From positions 62,001-126,000 of the forward strand of contig NW_027102662.1 of NCBI RefSeq assembly GCF_036373705.1: DNA of 64,000 bases, in the 5' to 3' direction. Shown piece by piece: positions 1 to 10,216 of this stretch. Numbering within the stretch: position 1 is the first letter of the stretch; every line of letters begins with the position of its first letter. The position numbers were made by a program, and so were the translations under genes. Source of the DNA: Amia ocellicauda. Its lineage: Eukaryota; Chordata; Actinopteri; Amiiformes; Amiidae. A model generated the notes under the pieces. That model ran no database searches. It was not told where the DNA came from and saw only the letters and a list, made by a program, of their open reading frames with translations.

Positions 1-168
1 TTCTTCCTTTGAAAGAGTTTCCAAAGTGTCCTGATGTGCCCTTTAGCAATGCAAAATAGGTCAGTGAAAATAGAAACCTTTATCTCACAGGCTGGCCCAC
101 GGGAAACCCCTGTGCGCGTTTTACCAGCCGGCTTCGATGGGAGCCATTTGAAACACCAGGACGGGTCG

Positions 169-241
169 GTTTCCGTAGTGTAGTGGCTATCACGTTTGCC
201 TCACACGCGAAAGGTCCCTGGTTCGAAACCGGGCGGAAACA
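169..241 (+). tRNA. tRNA-Val (anticodon CAC)
   Basis: A 73-nt cloverleaf. The acceptor stem GTTTCCG (169-175) pairs with CGGAAAC (234-240), with discriminator A at 241. The D arm is 178-193. The anticodon stem 195-199/207-211 has one G-U pair, and the anticodon CAC is at 202-204. The T arm CCTGG/CCGGG encloses an intact TTCGAAA loop. The internal promoter boxes A (TAGTGTAGTGG) and B (GGTTCGAAACC) are present. No CCA is encoded, as expected for a eukaryotic nuclear gene. Confidence 0.93.
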
Positions 242-466
242 ACCCGCGGTGCACGCGTGCCAGTGCCGTGTTACCCGTCGCCATCTCTCTGCCCCAAGGC
301 CGGCCGTCGTTTTCTCTTCCTCGGAGTGGCAAGAAATCCTGACCTTGAGAACAAACAATCGCAGAAGGGTAGCTTTGCGAGGCACTGGAACTGACACTTT
401 TAAAATCGATACATGTTGTTGCTGTTACAATACGACCGTAGCAGGATCGGCGACATTGCTGTTACT

Positions 467-472
467 CTTATG
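467..472 (+). other. Uninterrupted Polinton target site CTTATG
   Basis: This CTTATG, 226 nt downstream of the tRNA 3' end, sits in the same context (ttact before, tagttgaagg after) as the duplicated hexamer on both sides of MAV-2. It therefore shows the pre-integration state of the locus. The same empty site is at 17177-17182. Confidence 0.85.
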
Positions 473-704
473 TAGTTGAAGGCGCAGTATAGCTCTGATA
501 GTCTGGTGGTGACGGAAGACCACCAGCCGTTTGAACAAGCCATTCAGCATCACCTTGTAGGGCTAAACGCAGGCACTGTCAGAGCGCAGGTCGTCCTGCC
601 TTTGAAAGAGTTTCCGAAGTGTCCCGAAATCGATGCACTCAGAGCGTCCGTCCGTCGACAGGTTGAAATTGTAAACGCTGGTGTAGCCACTTTTAATTAA
701 AATC

Positions 705-765
705 TGATGATGATGATGATGATGATGTTGTTGTTGTTGTTCTTGTTGTTGTTGTTCTTGTTGTC
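705..765 (+). repeat. GAT/GTT trinucleotide microsatellite
   Basis: A run of GAT/ATG units passes into GTT units with CTT interruptions. Equivalent tracts of different length occur near 16465, 17415, 34403, 35369, 36015, 49263 and 50528, always just after the sequence ttttaattaaaatctg, so the tract is a fixed part of the host repeat unit. Confidence 0.9.
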
Positions 766-838
766 ATCGTGGTCGCCGTCATTATTATTGTTAAAGTAAA
801 GCAGTAGTTAGATTTGTTGCTACCGTAAGGTGTAGAAG

Positions 839-1410
839 ACAACAGTTGGTATGGCGTGTGATATCAAAACATTCAGAATACTTTTAACCTATATAATTTA
901 TAAGCTTTGTAAAATAAACCCAAATATCTCTTTTGCGGGGATAAACGCTGTTCTGAGTAGTTTGTGACTTGTTTAATACCAAACAAAGCATCGGTATAAA
1001 AATAAAAAAAAATCACTGTAAAAGCGCTAGTTATTTTAGATCTTTATAGTTATTTTCTAGGCTCAGGTTGTTTATTAGTGCTTATAAAGGCCTGAAATAT
1101 TCTTAGTGGTTGTTGACTATAGGTCTTGATGCTTAAAAATGTTTTTTTGAGAGACCAAAAGGTTCTAATAAAAGTTTAGAGTAGAGAGGAGAGAGATCGT
1201 CTCCATCTTGGTTTCTATTTGAAATTTGATGCAGTGTCATTTTATTGGTTGGTTTTGATATGTTAATTGGTAACAGGGCGGCACAAAGGCCAGACCAGAA
1301 CAATGCCTTACAAGCAGATCCGGCATGTGGCCATCAGTATAAGTATGAAGGTCTGGTCTTCAGCTCGACAGACTCATACTTACCTTTCGATTTAAGACTA
1401 AAGATCAACA
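839..1410 (+). promoter_or_regulatory. 5' leader/promoter region of the seven-exon gene
   Basis: There is no coding sequence here. A TATAAAG stands at 1083-1089, about 320 nt upstream of the first ATG, and is kept in the other copies (the tract cttataaaggcc). Nearer the ATG two short inverted repeats interlock: 1292-1299 with 1352-1359, and 1342-1348 with 1374-1380. Which element starts transcription cannot be decided from sequence alone. Confidence 0.35.
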
Positions 1411-3451
1411 ATGTCCGGAAACAACATCAGCGATTCGATTTAAACGAGTTTTTAGGCAAGTCTTCAGATTATTTTCATTGACTCAGAGCGTGTTGTGTGC
1501 ATGTATTGTAAATAAGGCTATAACATCTGTTTTAAGTTCTGTAAAATAATTTTTCAGCCAGTCAACAGGAGTTCATTCCCAACGCTGAGGAGATCATCTG
1601 GAACAACGACGGTAAGATTTTTGTGTTTGCGCTCATGGGTTCTTATGCATGGGTGTGTGTGGTTTTGAAGCGGCTCATTAGAGTTATGAAAACGTTTTGA
1701 TATATATTAATGCCGGTCTCTTTAATTACACAGAAACTATCGAAAGGCCTGTGATTAATGTCTCCGAGGATCGACCAAGAGAAGTGGTTATCCCTAGACA
1801 GGCTGTCTGCCGACCGGGTAAGAACTAAACCCCTGTTTGTTTGTATAACGATTCTGTAAGATGTTTGAGTCCAGTTTTGTTAATTTAAAAAAATTATCCT
1901 GTCTAACAGTATTAAGAAATGTGGTTCGAGACAACGAAAGGCCTTCCACATCGAGGGCTTGTTTCGTTTTACCTTCGAGAACCGTAACCTTTCAAGAATC
2001 TGAAAGGCCGTCAGCCCCGGTATCTGATAGCTGTGAGTATATATCTGCAGCCTGTAAGAGGTTAAAGCTTTTTATAAAGCGGTGTGGTTAAAGGTTAAAC
2101 ATGTCTCTTACCTTCACAGCGGTGCAAAAAGCTAAACCAGCCGAAAAACATAAGAAACGATTATTCTGTGGAGGTAAGTAAGATCTTTCAAACTTTAATG
2201 TTTTTAAAAGGGCTTTGTTTGCCCGTTGAGGGCTAATATTTAAGCGATGGGTGACCGTTTCCTGTAGGGCGGGGGGTTCTGGGAAAGATCTTTAGAAGTC
2301 CGGACAGGTCTAGGCTTGTTTCTGGGGAACGTGTTTAGAAATGACCGATTGCCGTACCGTCTGGTTAGGAAGTAAAGCCGTCCGAAAGGGTTTAGTAAGT
2401 TGTTTGGCTTATCTCCCGCTATTATACTTCTGTTTTAAAGTGGTTGTAGGAAAAGGCTTGAAGGTGTTCATTGTATTTAATATTTAAACAGATCGTGAAA
2501 ACGTTTGTGAAACAGGACGTCCCGGGATCAGGAATCGTTTACACTTGGAAGGTTCGTTTAAAAATGAAATGTTGTTGTGTGTGTGTGTGTTTTATTAACA
2601 ATATTTCAGTTTTTAAAGAAACATTTAAGAAACAGTTTATTTACAGCGGCTTCTCTGTTTTACATTTATTATCAAGTCCTAATAAATATATTGTCTGTAA
2701 ATAATATTGCGTTGTAGTGAATGTCTAAGGCTATTTTCAAAGGTCTAAAAAAGCTAAAGGTTTTGAATGTCCTGGACATGTTGTTTTAAGTTTGATTTTT
2801 GTCGCCGTTTAAAGATGTAAATGTAATGTATATTTTTATTCTTCCCAAGACTCTTGGGATAGTCATTCTGTGGATGAGCTATTGAGAACAATTACCCCGT
2901 CTAAGTGGGATCAAACATCTTCCCCGGTGAGATCACCGAGTGGATCCCCCACGGTGGTCTTGGAGACCCCCCAACATCTACTCAGGCCACAGCCTTCTGG
3001 GGGTAATTCAACACCCCAGATTCAGCCCGCCGCATTGTCGGGCGGAACAAATAGAGGCATCCAACAACCTCATGGGTCGCCGTCAGTCAGGGCTGACACA
3101 CCACCCGACGACGGCCTGGTTTCAACATCGTTCCCCCAGACCCATTTCTTGGCTACAGAAACGCGGAACAGTTCCCCGCGCTTGGCCAGGGTGTCACCGC
3201 AAAGGCCTTCTTGGTCTCCGTCCATGAGTATACGCTCGCTCCCTGCCTCCTTCGACCGAGATTTACCGGAGCGACCATCCTTTGAAGCTGAGCCAGGCCA
3301 CCAGCCCCCGGAGCTACTTCCTGAAGGTCGGCATGAGTTGCTACATACTTTGTTACAAAATCAAAGACTTGTGTTAGTGGGGCAAAACCTGGTGATAGAG
3401 AGCCAAAACACCCTTATTAATACCCTTACTAACGAATTGTACAGTATTTAA
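1411..3451 (+). pseudogene. Seven-exon gene of unknown function, MAV-1 copy (frameshift in exon 1)
   Basis: Exons read from splice signals: 1411-1455, 1558-1611, 1734-1817, 1910-2032, 2120-2173, 2492-2551 and 2850-3451. Each internal boundary has an AG acceptor and a GT donor (GC for intron 1), and all six introns are phase 1, so the frame runs through from exon to exon. Exon 1 here has lost one base compared with MAV-4 (45 rather than 46 nt), which breaks the frame right after the start. The product is low-complexity: charged in the middle, then a Ser/Pro-rich stretch with SP dipeptides in exon 7, ending in a Leu/Asn/Gln-rich helix-like tail. I do not recognise a family. Its place beside the left end suggests an early gene; that is inference. 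Confidence 0.7.
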
Positions 3452-3497
3452 TGTTTTAATAGACACAAAACGCCTTACTATTGTGGGTTGTTGGAAA

Positions 3498-3510
3498 AAT
3501 AAAAAATAAA
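3498..3510 (+). terminator. Tandem AATAAA poly(A) signals
   Basis: Two AATAAA hexamers (3498-3503 and 3505-3510) stand 47 nt after the stop of the seven-exon gene and immediately before the ATG of the polymerase gene. Equivalents lie at the same offset in all copies. Confidence 0.6.
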
Positions 3511-3517
3511 TTAAAAA

Positions 3518-6500
3518 ATGTCCTGACTTGGTAAAAGAACTCACAAACTAAAGGATTATGAACAAGCTAGGGCCCCAAAAAGACCTTCCCGAGAGAACAT
3601 CCCCGGCCCTGTTGTGAACTCCTCTGATGTCCCAATGAACCTGGAACTATTACAAATGATAAATGATTTAAATAACCCCCAATTACCACCGATAGAATGT
3701 GAATTAACAGACTTACCGGTGAACCCCGACCTGTTACAGATGGTCAATGATCTAAATAACCACCTCCCACCGGTAGCGCTTATAGAGGCTCACCCCCTAG
3801 TTCACCCCGATTTGTTTGAAATGGTGGAGGCTTTGGAGGAGCTACCCCGACCAAATTCTGCCCCTATTATAAATGATTTGAGACAATTAGAACACAGGAT
3901 GGCGGCAGAAGCAGCCATCACTATAGAGGAGGGTCTTGACATTAACCGGTTGGATATCTTTGAAGGACTTTTACAGGCTTTAAATGAGCCTCCTCAAAAA
4001 GGGGGTTTTGTAGATGTCAGCAGTGGGGGTGTTCGGAATGTGGAGGGTTCTGAGACTGATAAGGCTGTGGAGGACATGCTCTGTGAGAATGTAGGGGGTG
4101 AAGGCTTTGTTCAAAATGATGATGTGTCCAAGAGTACCAGTGATCCCGTGATTATAGATAGACCGGCCTATAACAATTTTGAAATGATTCAGCGTTTTAA
4201 TTTTGCAGAACTTTTAAATTGTGACAATTATGCAGAAATATTTGTCAACATACACGAGGCCTTGCAGAAAATGCTTGAACAGGTTGCTGAAAGGGTCAGA
4301 CCTCGAGATGTTGTACAGTTAGAACTCAGAGGGGATGATTTGTTTAGCAACCTATCTGTAATGCTGAGTGGAGATAATTTAGATGTCTGGCTAAAATCGA
4401 AGCGTTATTTCAAAGTAACGCAGCCATCTTAGCTGATGAAAGTCTGTCTCTGGTAATGAATGTGGTTCGTAACCCTGAGGGTGGGGCGCTTAGAAGACTG
4501 TCGAAATGCTTGAAGAACGACATAATTAGGACCAAGCTCAGGCAATTAGTGGTGAGTTCCAGTGGGGACAATAAGCTCTGTTTTGCTTACAGTTTAATAA
4601 AACTACTCACCCCCGACATGCCTGAACCCCAAGCTCTGCAAGAGGCTTTAATGCTTCATCAGAGGGCCGGCTTAAACTCTCAACAGATGGTTGCCTTTTC
4701 AGACATCACCAAGTTTGAGGAGTTGTTGTCTTTAAAAATTGTTGTGTGGTACCGTTGTGAGGTAAAGGAAGTATTTGTGAAATTTCAGACACATCCTGAA
4801 ACCCATACACAGACACTGTTTCTCTTCCTAAGTGATAGTCATTACTTTGGAATAAAGAGTTTGACGGCTTTTTTGGGTTGTTCGTATGTTTGTCATTGGT
4901 GTTATAAGGCCTTCAATGATAAGCTTAAGCACCACTGTGACGGTTACTGTAACGTCTGTTTCAATCCGCAATGTCATAAGGATTTGGCCCCTACCATCCG
5001 ATGTAAAGATTGCTTAAGGATTTGTCTCTCAGCGTTCTGTTTTTCCGAGCATAAGGTACAGAGGGCCGCTGCTGAGGGGGTTAAAAAACTGAGTTATTGT
5101 GATCAAACTAAATATTGCCCGCAGTGTTGCCTCCAGTACCGTTTTCATGAGGTTAAACCACACAAATGTCTGGAGCCGAGATGCAGGATCTGTAATGCTG
5201 ATTTAACCCCGGGGTCCGAACACCAGTGCTTTATTCAGCCGGTTAAAAAGGAGCCGCCGCACAACGGTATGTCTTTTTTGATTTTGAATGCCGGCAAGAA
5301 AACGGGGTCCACGTTGCTAATTATATACACTGTATTGACATGTTGGATCGTGAGTGGTCAGCTAGCGGTGAGAGTTGTGTCAGGGATTTCTTTACGCGGT
5401 ATCGCGGTCCAAAATACCTCAATTACACATTTGTTGCCCACAATGCTAAGGGTTATGATTCTTACATTTTGATGAAGTATCTGGTGGAAAATGGGGTGAC
5501 CCCAAAAATAATAGCTCAGGGTAGCAAGATCATGTGTTTCACCGACGAAGCTTTCAACTAACGTTACATAGACTCGTTAAATTTCCTCCCCATGAAATTG
5601 AGCGCTTTGCCTAAGGCTCTGGGTTTTGAGGCTCAGAAGAAAGGTTGGTTCTGCCATTTTTTTAATACTAAGGACACTCAAAATTATCGAGGGTCCTACC
5701 CGCCCGCCTCTTATTATGGGGTTGATACTATGATGTCTCATGAGAGGGAGGAATTCTTTAAATGGTACAATACGGTTAAGGGAGGTGTTTTTGATTTCCG
5801 AGAAGAGATGGCCGCTTATTGTAAAAATGATGTGGTGATCCTTAAAGAAGCCTGTGTGCGTTTCCGCGCCGAGGTTATCAACACATCGGGTCTCGACCCT
5901 TTGCAAAGTGTGACCATAACGTCTCTCTGCATGAAAATGTATCGGTCCAATTTCTTGCAGAAAAACACTATAGCGGTCACCACTTCTGACAACTATCGTG
6001 CTAGACAAAAGAACTTTTCGACTGTCTCCATACAGTGGCTGGAATACCTGAGTGCCCGGGATAACATCTTCATCAGACATGCTTTAAATCAAGGGGAAGT
6101 CAAAATGGGGCCTTACTACTTAGACGGTTTTAGCGACGTGTTCGGGCGGCGTACCGCTTATGAGTTTGCAGGTTGTATTTACCATGGCTGTCCTCAGTGC
6201 TTCGACCCAAACACCTTTAACCCCGTAACACAAAAACTCTGCGGTGATATGTACTATGATTTCCAGGAACGAATTGAAACTTTAAAAAACACCTATGGTT
6301 TGAACGTGCTGGTGATTTGGAAACACGAGTGGACGACCCTGAAGCAACAGGAAGCGGGGGTACAACGGTTTATGGAAACCTTGGACTTTCCTGAACGTCT
6401 AGAGCCCCGGGATGCGTTATTTGGGGGTCGAACCAACGCCCTCTGTTTACATTATGAGGTAAAGGAGGGTGAGAGAGTAGATTACTATGATTTCACCAGT

Positions 6501-7741
6501 CTGTACCCTTATGTCAACAAGACCAAAATGTACCCGGTGGGGCGTCCAACCATTGTTTATCGTGACTTTCTCGAAATTGGACATTACTTTGGTTTGATCA
6601 AAGTCACCATGTACCCTCCTCGCGAGCTGTTCTTACCCGTGTTGCCTTACAGGTGTTCGGGAAAATTGATGTTCCCTCTGTGTAGAACGTGTGTGGAAAC
6701 TGAAAATCAAACTACCTCTTGTCTGCACAGTGATGAAGATAGAGCGCTGACGGGTGTCTGGTGTAGCATTGAGCTTGACAAGGCGGTGTAGAAAGGTTAC
6801 AGAGTCGGTAAGGTGTATGAGGTTTGGCATTTTTCTGAAAAATCTGATACTCTTTTTGCTGATTACATTATGACCCATCTGAAAGGGAAACAGGAGGCAT
6901 CGGGCTATCCCTCATGGTGTGTTGACTCCGCGGCCAAAGAGCGATACGTTCATCAATATTTTGAAAAGGAAGGGATCCGTCTAGAGCCGGGGAACATAAC
7001 TGTAAACCCCGCCAAGAGACAAATGTCCAAACTGATTTTAAACAGTCTGTGGGGTAAGTTTGGGGAAAGAAATTACCGTCTAAACACAACCTTGATTAAA
7101 ACCCCTGAACAGTTTATAGAATTTACGTTTTCCAAACAACATGCAGTATCACACTTTCAATTCTTAAATGACCACGTGGCACAGGTCCAGTGGAGGGCCC
7201 CTAAAGATTTCCCCACCAAACAGGGGAACGTTAATGTTTTCATAGCGGTTTTTACCACGGCTTACGCCCGGCTTGAATTGTACAACTTAATGGATCAGTT
7301 GCAGGAACGCACGCTCTATCATGATACTGACTCTGTAATCTTTGTCACCAGGCCAGGGGATTGGGTCCCTCCCCTCGGGGACTACCTTGGGGAGTTAACG
7401 AGCGAACTAGATCCTCAGGACCACATAGTGGAGTTTGTTTCAGGGGGTCCTAAGACGCATACAGAACGGCTGCGGGTAAGACCTGTATGAAAGTTAAGGG
7501 TTTCACTCTGAACCATTGTAACAACAAGCTCATTAACATCAAGTCTCTGACGACCCTGGTAGAAAGTTTTGTAACCGAGAAAGACGCGCCTCCTCGTGAG
7601 ATTATTACAGCCGGAAATCAAATCTATCGCAATAAAAAGGGGTACACGTTGGAAAATAGATCACTAAACAAACGGTTCAGGGTGGTGTACAATAAAAGAG
7701 TCTTGAAGACTGATTATACCACTCTGCCTTATGGATATTAG
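3518..7741 (+). pseudogene. Protein-primed DNA polymerase B, MAV-1 copy
   Basis: Replicative polymerase of the element, of the protein-primed PolB family. Read in pieces it carries an acidic N-terminal region (3614-4432), a Cys-rich block of many CxxC pairs (about 4880-5235), exonuclease motif II HNAKGYDSY (about 5440), exo III YCKNDVV (about 5817), polymerase A DFTSLYP (6489-6509), B NSLWG (about 7045) and C DTDS (about 7323). Lesions: TGA as third codon after the ATG at 3518; a frameshift at about 4375-4400; TAA at 5559-5561; all shared with other copies. A 1-nt loss near 5265 at exo motif I, TAG at 6789-6791 and a 4-nt loss near 7456 also break it. Its 3' end overlaps the ATPase start by 11 nt. 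Confidence 0.93.
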
Positions 7742-8402
7742 TGGTGGTTTTGATAACAGACTTCAACACCCTTTCTCCTGTATTATAGCCGGTCCCTCCA
7801 ATTCGGGGAAGAGCTATCTTATAAAGAACATCATAGAAGATGTGGACGCAACCGTGTCCCAAGCTCTTGACAACATAGTGTGGTGTTACTCTTGCTGGCA
7901 ACCTCTCTACGATGATTTGGCTTCGAAAAAAAATAATCTGTAATTTGTGCAAGGTCTCCCCGCCTCGTTGTGTGATGATGACTTGTTCCCGCCCGGTCAA
8001 ACTAATCTAGTGATCCTTGATGACCTGATGGAGCAGGCCGGTGACAACAGTGAAGTGGAAAAAGCTTTCACAAAGTACACTCATCATAGGAATTTAAGTA
8101 TTATTTATTTAGTTCAAAATCTATTTTTTCAAGGTAAAAAAAGCCGCTCTATTAATTTATATGCCAATTATATAATTCTTTTTAAAAACCCCAGAGATAA
8201 ACTACAGGTCACCGTCTTGGCTCGTCAAATGTACCCTAACCAGACCAAGTTCTTTTTGGAGGCATTTGAGGATGCCACCAAAAAACCCTACGGGTACTTG
8301 ATTGCGGACTTAAAAGCACAAACCCCAGAAGACTTTCGCCTCAGAACAGGTTTGTGCCCGCCCGATTGGCCGGCAGTGTATGTGCTAAAGAAAAGGAAAT
8401 AA
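7731..8402 (+). pseudogene. Genome-packaging ATPase (FtsK/HerA, A32-like), MAV-1 copy
   Basis: P-loop ATPase expected to drive DNA into the capsid. Walker A GPSNSGKS is at residues 21-28 and Walker B LVILDD at 93-98; the other copies encode 223 residues. The ATG lies inside the last codons of the polymerase gene. In this copy codon 71 (7941-7943) is TAA where the others have a Lys codon, which splits the protein just before Walker B. Confidence 0.92.
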
Positions 8403-8408
8403 ATAAGA

Positions 8409-8744
8409 ATGTCTGTTCGGATTAAAAGAAATCTGCCACTTTTGCAAATGTTATTTGAGGGGAGCCCGCGCCATAGGAAAGCTGTTCTGGCAGGGGCCCC
8501 CTCGGATTTGATCGAGACCCTGTGTGAAATAGCTTTTAACATCTTACGCGGTAATATACCCCTAACCCCTTCTCAACATTCTAAACTCAAAAAACAAAAA
8601 GCGGTTATCAAGATCATCGCTAATAAGAAGTATTCTATTAAAAGAAAAAGAAAGAAGATTAATCAAACCGGGGGTTTTATAGGACCGCTGTTGAGCATAG
8701 CCGTGCCTTTCCTAACCAGTCTTCTAGCTTCCAGAGTGGGTTAA
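8409..8744 (+). CDS. Small basic protein with hydrophobic C-terminus (111 aa), MAV-1
   Basis: Conserved Polinton protein of uncertain role. The N-terminal two thirds is predicted helical. Then comes a strongly basic cluster (SIKRKRKK, about residues 79-86), then GG and a hydrophobic stretch ending LLASRVG. Basic cluster plus hydrophobic tail resembles the adenovirus pX/Mu core-protein idea or a membrane-active peptide; neither is shown here. It starts 6 nt after the ATPase stop and ends 2 nt before the next ATG. The same length is open in all four copies. Confidence 0.75.
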   Translation: MSVRIKRNLPLLQMLFEGSPRHRKAVLAGAPSDLIETLCEIAFNILRGNIPLTPSQHSKLKKQKAVIKIIANKKYSIKRKRKKINQTGGFIGPLLSIAVPFLTSLLASRVG

Positions 8745-8746
8745 TA

Positions 8747-9488
8747 ATGGAATATGCTCAGAAAATGTTTTTGATCCCTCAGGAGCAGCTTGAGAAACTG
8801 AGAAAAAATGTTGTCGGGCCAGAGCCCATTAGACAAATGGCCGAAAACAACCTGGAATCTGAAATGAAAGCTATACAGGCCAGGGCCGATTTAAATCAGT
8901 ATTCCAAAGCCCAGTTGTATACCAACATGTTACAGCGCTACCTCCGTCTGGTTAGACAGGGTGAAAAAGATCAATACATTTTAACTTTAACCATGGCCTC
9001 TCAAGAAAATGGTTCTGGGGCTGATGCGGGGGGTTCGGTTGATAAAGATGTTGCGGTGACCGAACCTGTTGAGAGTTCAGAGGGAGATGTTGTAACGGAT
9101 GTTTTGAGAAACATGCCGGCCAGAAGCAAAAGACATGCAGAATATATCCTGCACAAAATGGTTCAGAAACCGCGGGTAACGGCTTGGAATGAACAGGGTG
9201 AATTTGTTTTTAAGGGACAACTGATCAAAGGTTCACACGTTTGATTTGTTGAAGAGTGTCACTAGCACTAATAAGGTACCCGATAGTCGCCGACCTGTAG
9301 GCTGGAATGCTTTCCTACAGGTGATGGCCTGTCTGAACATGCCCCAATCAACAGTTCCTAACCAGGAAACGCGATAAAAAATCCATCTGTGTAAAGAGGT
9401 GGAGCCTGATCTGACTCCGATATCTCATTACTCTGACCGTGCTGAGCGACCATCCTCAGGATCTATCCATCGTTGGGAAGCTTATTAA
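8747..9488 (+). pseudogene. Conserved Polinton protein of unknown function, MAV-1 copy
   Basis: A family regularly found next to the ATPase in Polintons; function unknown. The N-terminus (MEYAQKMFLIP) leads into a helical region with QRYLRLVRQG, then a Gly/Ala/Glu linker and a C-terminal domain with the GEFVFKGQLIKGS segment. The frame is lost near 9236 by a 2-nt deletion relative to MAV-2 and MAV-4 (cacgtttg for cacatgtttg), leaving 165 residues. A second lesion (TAA after acgcga, about 9375) lies in the downstream part. Confidence 0.7.
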
Positions 9489-9658
9489 TCTCATGTTTTT
9501 ATTTGTCTCCCCTGTAAATAATGACCCGACAAACAATTTTTTTTTTTTTTTTCAAATGTTGTACATTTATTTATACCATAACCCCTGCTTTGTATAAGAA
9601 TTGTGTTGAATAAAAACAAAACTAATGATTCAAAGGCTGTTTTCATTATTTTTTCACC
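9489..9658. terminator. Convergent 3' ends with interdigitated poly(A) signals
   Basis: The rightward and leftward gene blocks meet here. A + strand AATAAA at 9609-9614 lies 121 nt past the last + strand gene. The - strand AATAAA hexamers (TTTATT at 9566-9571 and 9498-9503) lie on the far side, so the two transcripts should overlap at their 3' ends. A poly-T tract of variable length (from about 9537) separates them. Equivalents: about 27509-27687, 42529-42707 and 59315-59490. Confidence 0.6.
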
Positions 9659-10216
9659 TTAACACGCATGACATCTTTTAAAATCCTCACAAGAACACCC
9701 CATCTGTATACATGGCTGGCTAGGGTCGTAAGTCATTGTGTTATAAGGGGGGGTCCACAGTGTCCTGACAAACTCTGCCACTTTTTTATCATTTTGGCCT
9801 AAATCCTCACTGTACAAGGCCATAATATCGGGGTATGACCTTCCTTTAGATCTATGATATAAGAAAAACACACAGTGTTGACCACAAGTGAAGGTCTGAA
9901 GACTTTGTACTTGACGACCGCTGTAAATGGTTTCTTGACAGTTGTTGAGCAGAAAGTTATTGATCTTCCGAGGGAAAGGTCTGAAATCCGGGGGGTTTCC
10001 ATAGGAATCAAAAAATTCACCACGGTGGTCCTCCCTTAGATAAATAGCCAGCCAATGTTCTCCGGGCATATTTTTAGGGTGTGTGTTGATTATGTACATT
10101 GCAGGTAAATTCTTGATCTTAAATTTAGGCAGCTGATCGCAGGCGTAGACTCCTTGAAACAGTTTCCGTGAGCTGGCCAGGGAATTCATGATGTGGTTGA
10201 GCTCTCTGGTGTTCAT
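9659..10216 (-). CDS. Adenain-like cysteine protease (maturation protease), MAV-1
   Basis: Processes capsid precursors in the adenovirus manner. Counting from the ATG at 10216 (185 aa), the catalytic set reads His54 (GEHW), Asp70 (FFDSY), Gln104 and Cys111 (TCGQHC). The order and the 7-residue Gln-Cys spacing match adenain, which uses His54, Glu71, Gln115 and Cys122. An alternative in-frame ATG at 10231 adds five residues, but the inner one follows the capsid gene in the same TTATTAAAATG context seen before the pVI-like gene. The gene is open in all four copies. Confidence 0.93.
   Translation of the reverse strand: MNTRELNHIMNSLASSRKLFQGVYACDQLPKFKIKNLPAMYIINTHPKNMPGEHWLAIYLREDHRGEFFDSYGNPPDFRPFPRKINNFLLNNCQETIYSGRQVQSLQTFTCGQHCVFFLYHRSKGRSYPDIMALYSEDLGQNDKKVAEFVRTLWTPPYNTMTYDPSQPCIQMGCSCEDFKRCHAC

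Larger units (their letters stand above)
1..838. repeat. Host tRNA-Val repeat unit left of MAV-1
   Basis: Host repeat sequence. It contains one tRNA-Val(CAC), about 230 bp of spacer, an uninterrupted CTTATG target site, a 74-codon open stretch without a clear ATG (476-700), a GAT/GTT microsatellite and then the junction with a left-truncated element. The same blocks recur at 16406-18150, 34165-36149 and 49026-50644. I see no protein gene I would defend here. Confidence 0.85.

Noticed and set aside
169-241. tRNA-derived SINE rather than tRNA gene
   Set aside because: Cloverleaf pairing, anticodon and T loop are perfectly kept in several copies, the units are tandem rather than dispersed with target duplications, and there is no SINE tail directly after the tRNA.
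80-397. 105-codon - strand frame across the tRNA gene and spacer (also 16790-17107 and 34743-35060)
   Set aside because: It overlaps a tRNA gene and is broken in other units; no protein signature.
5577-6080. 167-codon open frame on the - strand within polymerase (also 23756-24259 and 55396-55899)
   Set aside because: It lies antisense to conserved exonuclease and polymerase sequence, has no recognisable domain, and its openness follows from codon use on the coding strand.
8747-9488. Programmed frameshift in the second conserved protein
   Set aside because: MAV-2 and MAV-4 read through the same point without a shift, so the change in MAV-1 and MAV-3 is a simple 2-nt deletion.
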